Source: Polychytrium aggregatum (Eukaryota; Chytridiomycota; Chytridiomycetes; Polychytriales). From it: a stretch of 64,000 nt of DNA. The DNA is taken from contig NW_026516214.1 in assembly GCF_025602895.1 (NCBI RefSeq), forward strand, positions 124,001 through 188,000, in the 5' to 3' direction. The notes beneath the pieces are model-generated. The model saw nothing but the letters and a program-made list of their open reading frames with translations, had not been told where the DNA came from and searched no databases. This document shows positions 56,461 to 64,000 of this stretch, in pieces. Made by a program: the position numbers and the translations under genes. Position 1 is the first letter of the stretch. Each line of letters begins with the position of its first letter.

Positions 56461-56511
56461 GCACAGTGCAGCACAGTGCAGCACAGTGCAGCACAGTGCA
56501 GCACAGTGCAG
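56461..56511. repeat. 10-bp tandem repeat GCACAGTGCA x5
   Basis: Five perfect units. Each unit is nearly palindromic (GCAC-AG-TGCA), so the array could form hairpins. Intergenic. Confidence 0.95.
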
Positions 56512-56857
56512 CGCTGTCGGCACTGTCGGCACAGTCTCAGAAACCGGGGACACCCTGGCCGCAGCCCCTCCAAACGCGCGCTGGGGCGCACCTCCGGGTT
56601 GGGCGCTGGCTCACGATGACTCACGGCGCTTGCCGGCCTGGCCGTGCCATCTGCGATTCGCGGGAGGGCCTTGCGGAGGGTGCCTCTGCGGAAGAATGGC
56701 CAGATGTATGCCAGCTCGCCCATGCCGGCTCGCCCACGCACGCCCGCGAGGCTGCCGGGGGGGGTGTCGTCCGCTTCTCGCTCTGGGTCAGCATCGGTCA
56801 TCGGCAGCCGGTGGAGCCCGATAGCGGCGGGAAGCGGGAAGCGGGAAGCGGAGGTGC

Positions 56858-56866
56858 TGCTGTTGC

Positions 56867-56898
<32 letters not shown>

Positions 56899-56917
56899 CT
56901 GCTGTTGCTGCTGTTGC
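56858..56917. repeat. (CTG/TTG)n trinucleotide array
   Basis: About 60 bases of CTG and TTG units. It is probably not translated: no exon context on either strand. Confidence 0.9.
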
Positions 56918-58078
56918 TCCCGCCAAGATCGCAAGGCCAGGCCGTTGCCGAATGCAGCGGCAGTGGGAGGCCGTGCAGACACAACGCCAGCCAGCGTGTC
57001 CCTGGCGGGCTGGGTTGCTGTTGATGAACGCTGTTGTCTCGGCCCAGACAAGGCACACCCCGGCGCCACGGGCGGCCAATTTGCACAGGGCTTGCAGATC
57101 GGACGGCACAATGCCGCTCTCCATTGACCTGTCCAGCCGACCAAGAACTGGGGGCTGACCGCCGAAGGATCCGACAATCCCGGGCGTGCAGTCCAGTGCA
57201 GGAGCAATGCCCCTCCTGGCCGTGCTTCCAGCATCAAGCCGGACAGGACAACACGGCCCCGTCTGCTGCGTCAAAGGCCCAGGCCTCCCCCGCACCACAG
57301 CCAGCAGGCCGATCGGGCAGCCGCCGTTGGTTCGCTCAGCGGATGAGCTTTTTTTCCCTCTCGTGGCCGTGACTCGCGCTGACCGGCCGTGAGTCACCTC
57401 CTGGCGCGTATCCGTTTGGTGACACATCACACGCATTTGGGCATGTGAGTCAGCGCTGCCTGGCCGCAAAACTGGATCGCGGCGCGCGTGCCTGTGCCTT
57501 TGCCAGCATCCCTCCCCCACGAGCACACCACTCCCCGCCGCCCCGCATCCATCCACCCGTCCCCGCCGGCCTCGAGCCCCCTTCCCGCGGGCCTCGGATA
57601 TGCTCGGCTGCCCCCAAGTGCCAGGTTGTTGTCGAGATCTTTTCGGTCGGTTGGTGCATACGTGCTCCATGCATCGAACAAGGACAGAACCCGCACCGCA
57701 GTAGCCACGTTGGCTTCTCCATCCGTGTGCAATAGTCACATTCTGCGCCACCGCGACGCTGCCGTTTCCAGGATGAGGAGCCCTTCGTGTGCATGGTGGT
57801 GCCGGATGGGTAAGCTGTCGGGCGGGGGATATCGCGGATGGTGAGCGGGGTGAGCTGCCATACCGTTGAGTCGACAAACATCCGAACGAGAGCCATCTTG
57901 CCCTTTTCTCACCCTCGCTCACACGGTCACCTGTCCACCCACTCGCCTTTGCTCCGAAAATGAAGATATCCCGATATGCAATCATTTGGACAGGGCCCCG
58001 CCGCGCACAGGTGCTGGATCCACTATCGAGCACAGCCGGATGCACCACGAGCGAACGAGCGAGCGAATGTGTCCTTGC

Positions 58079-60924
58079 CTATGATATCGAGGTTGGTGCT
58101 GACGGCGCGTTGGCAATCGTGACCCGCTTGCGAGCAGTTTCTTCCCGCTTGAGCTCCATTCGATGTCGGAGTTCTCGGACGTCTGAGTTGACCTGGATAG
58201 CGCCTCGGCGATCAGTCGACAAGAACGACCAAGCGACCCCCCCCCAACACAACCAGCAAAGAGTGCGCGCCGATATCGACAACGTCGCCAAGATCCGCGG
58301 AGCCAACACAACCCGAAGCCAGCCCAGTCCGTAGTAGTACTCAAGTGGCAGCAACCGCATCGACGCACTCGGCGGCAATCGCCCCGCTCTTGGCCGAGCC
58401 TTGTCGTTACCTTTTCGATCTTTTCCAGGAGCGAAAGCGTGTGGCTCGACAGCGCTGCTTCCTTGCCAGCCGAATCAGTCCTTACCGAGGCCGCTGCTAA
58501 TCGATCCGACGAGTTTGGTATCTCACCAAAGTCCGACGATACCGCTCTCGAGCGAGGGGTCCTGCTATGCAGATCCGGCGACGATCCCATGCTATGACTT
58601 CGCGCTGGCCGGGATGACTTGCGTGGTGGAGCCAAACCGCCATCGCCCGGCGGCTCAGACAGCGTGGCAGAGCCGGCATTCATCTCGGCGTCGGCAGCCG
58701 GATCGACCTCCAGGCTGGCATTTCGCAGCGCTTGGAGGGCCAGTTCAAGTGCGTGCACCCGCTTCTGAGAATCCTCGTATTGTTCTTGGTAGCGATCGCG
58801 CTCAAGCTGCAGCTGTTCGATCGAAACAGGCCGAGCCTGTGTTGGGCTCTCTCCGATATCGAGGCCCGGCGGCGTCGATTGCACGGCCGACATTGGTAAT
58901 CCGACCGAAGGCGACAGTGCTGTGGCAGTCGACAGGTTCCCAAGCACATTCTCAGCGGCGCTGATCAGCGACGACATTCGTTTTGGAATCGATGGCTTGG
59001 GCAAACTTCGTCTCAGCTCGATGGGCCCAAGGATGTCGTCGTCCTCATTGTCGCTGGTATTGCCGCTTGTATTGCCGCTGCCGCCACCCACCAGATTCCC
59101 CTGGATTTCTTCGATGGTGTTGGATACCTTGCGTCTGCGGTTTGAGCGCGGAGTCGAGCGGGGAGTTGGGGTTTGTGTTGCAGCGTCGTTGCTGGGTGCT
59201 TTGGCTGTTGCTGCTTGGGTTGGGGCTTCGGTGTTGGTTGGGAGATCGGTCTGGATCGAGGCTTCGACTTGTGTCGATGCCTCTGCGTGAGTCGGTGCAT
59301 CGAGTATCTCGGCTTGGACCACTGGCTCTGGCTTTGGCTCTGGATCTGGCTTTGGCTCTGGATCTGGCTTTGGCTCTGGATCTCGATCGTCGGTCTGGGT
59401 CTCGGCAGTGTCCAGAGAAGGAATTTCAATACTTTCACCGACAGCAACATCCTGCGTATCTGCGCGGGTTGGCTCGGTGTCTTCCGTTTGCGTCCCGGAA
59501 TGGCTAAAGTGCGACAATACGATACTCTCTCTGGCCGAGGCGCCCTGTGAGCTTGTTTGAGGCTGTGGCCCGTCGGCAGAGACCATAAAGACCGACCATT
59601 GATCATCGACCGACGGATATTCTTGGGGTGCGGAGATGGATGCTGGCGAAGCCGACTCTTCCTCGCTGGATATGCGGGCTTCCGCTAGAGCAGTCGGGCT
59701 TTGTTGCGGGTCGCTGGCTTCCGCGCCAGACGATGTCTGTTTGCGATCGGAGTAAGCCTCCGGATCCTGAGAAACAAGGTCCTGGGCCTCTTGGCTCTGG
59801 GTTGCCGGGCCTGCGGCTGTCCAGCCCATCGCCTCGTCGCTGTTCAGCTCCCTTGATCCGAGCAGAGGCAGTTCCGGCACATGCGCCCGAGTCTCGGTGT
59901 GTTGCGAGAGCCGCTCGCTGAGCTTGGCGACCTCGGCCTTGAGATCCTCGACCTCTTCACGGAGATATTGGCGCTCGGCCAAGGCGATTTCCAGCTCGTC
60001 GTGGGTGTGGGTCTGCTGCGATGAAAGCTTGTGGATGGTCTGCTCGGCCACGGTGAGCTGGTCCTTGAACAGGGTGTCCTGGTCGTCCAGCTCGATGGTA
60101 AGCTCGGCGAGCTCGTCCTTCAGCGCTGTGTTTTCTTCCGCCAGAATCTCGATGCGTCGTTGCAGCTGCACATTGCTCCTCTCGAGCTCCTCCGAGTCCA
60201 GCGATCCCACGGTCCCGCCCGCAAGCACATCGTCGCGCGAGGGAGCTTCGCGGTCGGCAACGAGGGCCTTGACGATCTGCTGCAGAGCCTCGAGTTCGTC
60301 GTCGACGACCTGCCGCTGCAACTTCAAGGCCCTGTTTTCATCCTCGAGCTTTTCGTTCTTCTTGAGGGCGCTGTCAAGCAGCTCCTGCAGCGAAGCTTCG
60401 AGGTGGTCGTGGCGGTGATGGCCGGTGCTTGAGACACTCGCCCGGACGGCACACGATGGCCGCCGCGAGCGATCCCAGTCAATGCTCGAGCCGCCGGCTG
60501 AGCCCGGAAAGGAGGCATTCCACAACTTGGCCGACAGCTCGTCCTTGTCCATGGCGGACGACACCCGGCGGTGACCCCATGAAAGCTCGGGCAAAGCCAA
60601 GGCGGACGAGCCGCCCGGCACCTGGACGATCGGATGCGGGGCCGGCTCGTCCTCCATGATCCGGAGCTCACTCGAGCTGTCTCGCAGCGCCCGATCGTTT
60701 CTCCTTCGCGTCGTGCTGGTGTGTTGGGTGCGGCTGGTATCAAAGAGCGATTCCCGATTCTGGAGCGGTGTTTCGGCGCTGAACGACACCACCGATGGCC
60801 GGTCGATCGCCAGCGGTGTGTCAGCCAGACGAGCGTCGGCTTCGCTGCCTATCCGGCTCAGATTTGTCCAAGCGTGTGGACCGTCTGCGGGCGCATCGGC
60901 TTGCGCGATCGTCGGCGGATCCAT
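58079..60924 (-). CDS. Long coiled-coil protein of unknown function
   Basis: I do not recognise the family. ATG 60924 (MDPPTIAQADAPADGPHAWT). A disordered Ser-rich N-terminus of about 165 residues is followed by a coiled coil from about residue 170 to 350 with clear heptads (LEASLQELLDSALKKNEKLE, SNVQLQRRIEILAEENTALK, LREEVEDLKAEVAKLSERLS). A long acidic linker contains a DPEPKPDPEPKP repeat (about 59320-59395) and several TQTD/TQVE units. A second short helix is LERDRYQEQYEDSQKRVHAL, and the region ends SHTLSLLEKIEK. A donor (AAG|GTAACG) follows at about 58407. The next open segment (LEYYYGLGWLRVVLAPRILA with WLCWGGVAWSFLS, then VRELRHRMELKREET to a stop at 58079) may be the last exon and would add hydrophobic membrane segments, but I could not make the phase fit. 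A tether or golgin-like role is only a guess. Confidence 0.6.
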
Positions 60925-61100
60925 TTGTGCCCGGCGTCGCAGCAATGGAGACGTGGAGGACGGAGCGGATTCGTGGCGATGGAGGAAAGTAGATGCGGCA
61001 CACTGAAAGCGAAACAGACCCGTGTTTGAATCCTGCGTGTCCGTTTTTCTCTGGGTGCCTGGGCGGAAGGACTGGGAGCGCCAATCGCCGCGCACTCTAT

Positions 61101-61380
61101 ACTGTATTCAGGGGGAAATGGGACACAACCCATTTGTCGGCGCAGTATGCGATGGCATGCGTCTAGCAAAGCCACAAGAAATATAACAGATCACTTTGGC
61201 AGCCTCCGAGTGAAGACCACCCTCCGAGTGAAGACCACCGGTCGCACTGCAGCGATGCGGAAATCGAGGGTGCTGTGTTTGGCCATGATTGCAATGAGTG
61301 GGTGGGTGTATTCAGGCCACAGAAAAAACACAGTCATGGCTCAAAACGGGGGTGTCCCATTTCATTTTGGATATGCTGTA
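61101..61380 (-). mobile_element. MITE-like element, copy D (about 280 bp)
   Basis: The minus-strand left end at 61380 reads TACAGCATATCCAAAATGAA then ATGGGACACCCCC. The right end at 61101, read on the plus strand, is ACTGTATTCAGGGGGAAATG then GGACAC. The two termini are inverted around AAATGGGACAC. ATG at 61286 opens MAKHSTLDFRIAAVRPVV, the best-preserved copy of the family N-terminus. A 17-base unit (CCTCCGAGTGAAGACCACC on the plus strand) is duplicated at about 61203-61240. The distal part matches copy A (TCACTTTGGCAGCCTCCGAG). Confidence 0.7.
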
Positions 61381-62022
61381 GCAAAACCAGAATGGGGCGC
61401 CCGTTTGAGGCAGGGTCGTCGCTTTCCTCTGGAGGTGAAGGCACGCCCATCCCATCATGGCGAAACGGCATGTCCCACAGAGGCAAGGGAGGGGAAGGAA
61501 TGCCGATCGAGACCACGGGAGCTATCCAGACGGCCAACTGCATATTGTATTCCCGGACTGCGTTCCCCCGAACAAGCAAGCAGTGATTAATGTGCGTATG
61601 GCATCACCCCATTTCGCTCTGAACATGCTGCAATACTTGAGCGTGGGTATAGAAGAGGGGCCGAGGATCCACAACCTCCATGGAAGGGCAGCCCATTCGT
61701 GAGGCTTCCACTTGGGGAGTCGTCGAGACGCAAGTTGGCACTCGTTTGGGGCCGACACCCCCTCCGTTGCCGATGTTACTTCACGACTGCCTTGCGCCAT
61801 GCTGCACACCCATCGCACCGCATGTCTTCTTGCTCAAGGCCTGGCGGGTACCCTCCAGGATCAATGTGGGCGGGATTCCCGCCCGACGCTTCGTCAACGG
61901 AGCCGCTTTCGGCAACCGAGTGTGATCGGGCTACCGCTCGATGACGTCCGCCACGACGCCTTCCTGCGGCATCATCCCGGAATTATTGATCAACGAGCCC
62001 TATGATTCGGAAGCGAGCCGGA

Positions 62023-62028
62023 TATATA
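62023..62028 (+). promoter_or_regulatory. TATA box of second phosphate symporter
   Basis: TATATA, 107 bp before ATG 62130, the same spacing as for PHO84. Confidence 0.5.
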
Positions 62029-62129
62029 CCGCATCGTTGCCTCGGCCGTTTATCTACTCTATCTCTACCTCTATCTCTCTATCTCTCTGCAGCACTGGCA
62101 GTCGTGTGAATCGTGGAGCTGTCGATAGC

Positions 62130-64000
62130 ATGTACCCTTCATCGTCGTCCTCACCGCGCAAGACCAGCGAAGGCTTCAGTAGCAGTCGCTCCAGCGAAAG
62201 ATACGATTCCCAAATCGTCTACCGCATATGCAGGGCCCGTATCTTGGCGAAACTCGATGAGGCTCCTGTGGGAACGCTGCATGTGCGCATCTGGCTTACA
62301 TGCGGGCTCGGATTTCTCGCAGCCTCGTATGAAAACTTTGTCGCCAACTTGATTCTGCCGCTGCTCTACCACGTTAACTATCCGACTCTGACCGCACAAC
62401 CCGGGGAGGATCCATACCAACTTCCATCTGACTTTCCCTCAAGACATCCCGACTCTGATGCCTGGATGAAAGCCTCGATTCTCTGGGGGAATCTTGTGGG
62501 TACGTATCAGGACCGCAAAACCCCGAGCCGCCATATGAGTGCCGAGTAAATAACATCCATGTGCTGCTGAAATGAGAATCAGCTCGAGCATTGACACGTT
62601 TTCGGTCCGCTGCAGGTCAAATCTCGTTTGGCTACTTGGCCGATCGATATGGACGCAGGGCTGTCTTCAGCTCCACGATGATCATCATGATTGTCTGCAC
62701 CATCGGCTCGGCCTTCTCGGCCAGCGCTATCCGCGGCGCCAACATCCTCCAGACCCTGGCCGTCTGGCGCTTCTTCCTCGGCATCGGTATTGGCGGTGAT
62801 TATCCTCTCTCGGCCATCATCACCTCCGAGTTTGCCAACGTCAAGTGGCGCGGCACCATGATCGCCGCCGTCTTTGCCATGCAGGGAATCGGAATCCTCA
62901 CCGGCGGCCTCGTCACCCTCGCCACCCTCGCCGCCCTCCAGAACAGCATCCGCTCCGACCCGGCCTATCTCGACCTCGTCTGGCGCATCATCCTGGCCTT
63001 TGGTGTGATCCCTGCGATGGGTGCCGTGTACTTCCGTCTGACCATCCCCGAGACCCCCCGCTACACCGTCGATGTCATTGGCTCTGTCGACCAGGCCGAG
63101 CGCGATGTCGAGAAGGTCATGGCCCTCAACGCCACCCGCGATGTGTCGTCCAACTGGGTCGGCGAGGAGGTCGCCAACGGCACCCGTGCCAACGTCAAGA
63201 AGGGAGGATTCTGGGCGCACTTTGGCCAGTGGAAGAACGGCAAGATCCTGTTTGGCTGTGCCTTCACCTGGTTTGCGCTCGATGTCGCCTGGTATGGTCT
63301 CTCGCTCAACGCCAGCACGATCCTGACGCTGATCAACTGGAACGGCTCCAACTCGCTCCCTCCGTACGACAACTACTGGCAAAAGACCGTCGGCCAGGTC
63401 ATCATTGCATGCATGGGCACTGTTCCTGGATACTGGGTCTGTGTCGCCCTGATCGACCGCACGGGTCGCTTGACCCTCCAAGGCTTTGGATTTGCCGTCA
63501 TCACGGTGAGCTTGCTCATTCTCGCCTTATTCTGGGAGACGATCGCAACCCGAACCGTTGGGTTCTGTGTTCTCTATGGACTTGCCAGCTTCTTCTTTCA
63601 GTGCGGCCCCAACGCCACCACGTTCATCCTTCCAGCCGAGCTGTTTCCCACGCCCTTCCGAGCACGAGCATACGGCATCGCCGCAGCCATGGGCAAGCTC
63701 GGTGCCATCATCGGCGTGCAAATTTTCAGTCCCATCTTTGCCAGCAATCTGGACGTCTGTCTCTATTGCTTTGCGGGCGTGATGGCTCTCGGCGGGATGG
63801 CCACGCTGCTCGTTCCAGAAACAAACGGCGTTGCCCTCGAGACCCTCGAGGTTATCTCTGCCAAGAAGATACAAATGGGCCCGGCTCTGGCGGGTGCGCA
63901 GCGCGAAACCGTTGAGGAGCTTGCCTCCGAGTTTTTGATTTCCCGGGATCTGGAGGCGTCGCCGTCGCAGATCGACAATATATTTACGGACTGGAGTGTG
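62130..64000 (+). CDS. Phosphate:H+ symporter paralog (3' end outside window)
   Basis: Second Pho84-type MFS transporter. Exon 1 62130-62499 has a longer Ser-rich N-terminus (MYPSSSSSPRKTSEGFSSSR), then RILAKLDEAPVGTLHVRIWL and GLGFLAASYENFVANLILPL. The splice to 62616 restores NLVGQISFGYLADRYGRRAV, matching the MFS loop. From 62684 to 63461 the DNA is practically that of PHO84, including GGDYPLSAIITSEF. After 63461 it diverges again: RTGRLTLQGFGFAVITVSLL, FFFQCGPNATTFILPAELFP, VPETNGVALETLE. An extended C-terminal tail (QRETVEELASEFLISRDLEA) is still open at 64000. Unlike PHO84 it has at least one intron. The outer parts differ at many residues, so substrate affinity or regulation may differ while the core is shared by conversion. 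Confidence 0.9.
62684..63461 (+). repeat. Near-identical block shared with 36692-37469
   Basis: Partner of the block in PHO84: one silent difference (62800) in 778 bases. It begins just inside exon 2 and ends at the codon after LIDR. Confidence 0.95.

Larger units (their letters stand above)
55763..58078. other. Intergenic 2.3 kb, repeat-rich
   Basis: No gene supported. It contains GCACAGTGCA x5 (56461-56511), a CTG/TTG microsatellite (56858-56917), GCGGGAA x3 (about 56827-56848), a CAGGAAC repeat (about 55804-55828) and a GCAGGGCAA repeat (55949-55990). The poly-Leu/Gln open frames come from the CTG array. Confidence 0.5.
60925..62129. other. Intergenic with MITE copy D
   Basis: Contains the element at 61101-61380, a TATA box at 62023, and a CT-rich run CTCTATCTCTACCTCTATCT (about 62055-62092) ending in CTGCAG, possibly a 5' UTR splice acceptor of the phosphate symporter paralog. 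No gene supported. Confidence 0.55.

Noticed and set aside
56547-56565. CCGGGGACACCCTGG as a fifth copy of the element terminus
   Set aside because: Only the GGGACACCCTGG core matches. Flanking bases show no further resemblance to the family.
58021-58410. Read-through of the coiled-coil frame to 57982
   Set aside because: The sequence after EKIEK|GTAACG becomes Cys/Arg-rich without heptads, as expected for an intron.

Overview
The window reads as nuclear DNA of a zoosporic (chytrid-type) fungus. It is GC-rich, its genes carry short GT-AG introns, and the gene set mixes general fungal functions (Pho84-type phosphate symporter, GPI transamidase, phosphomannomutase, WSC-tyrosinase, C2H2 regulators) with genes that moulds and yeasts have lost: SCAR/WAVE (amoeboid crawling), DRC12/CCDC153 (flagellar nexin-dynein regulatory complex) and PSTK (selenocysteine synthesis). 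I cannot fix genus or order from sequence alone.

Layout. 1-13.1 kb: four minus-strand genes, namely SCAR/WAVE (3' end outside the window), a C2H2 regulator, phosphomannomutase SEC53, and a second, paralogous C2H2 regulator. 13.1-17.3 kb: a long stretch with no gene I can support. 17.3-23.8 kb: plus-strand PH-ArfGAP and a secreted WSC-(Ser-Pro)n-tyrosinase. 24.0-29.6 kb: minus-strand PIG-U and a type I membrane protein with a bacterial-type Fe-siderophore/B12 binding domain. 30.8-31.9 kb: PRELI/UPS lipid-transfer protein. 33.1-35.2 kb: DRC12 (minus). 36.3-37.9 kb: intronless phosphate symporter. 38.6-41.5 kb: an acidic nuclear-type protein (minus) and PSTK (plus) head to head over 244 bp. 42.4-49.3 kb: DH-PH RhoGEF and an intronless Argonaute (plus). 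49.7-51.1 kb: PRA1/Yip3 protein. 51.4-55.8 kb: EXO5 nuclease and a psq-type HTH protein (both minus). 58.1-60.9 kb: coiled-coil protein (minus). 62.1-64.0 kb: second phosphate symporter, running off the window.

Two structures cut across the gene list. First, short elements sharing the terminal motif AAATGGGACAC lie at about 2.2, 19.4, 41.6-42.0 and 61.1-61.4 kb. All keep the start of one lost ORF at the same distance from the end; two keep a helix-turn-helix segment, and the 41.6-42.0 kb copy keeps the C-terminal RuvC/zinc-ribbon motif of a Fanzor (eukaryotic TnpB relative). They look like internally deleted, MITE-like derivatives of one Fanzor-carrying transposon. Second, the two phosphate symporters share a 778-bp block that differs at one silent base while the flanks are clearly diverged, the signature of recent gene conversion over 26 kb (or of an assembly chimera).

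Gene models were made by eye from splice consensus, reading phase and family resemblance. Where exon lengths sum to a multiple of three with both ends fixed, I say so.
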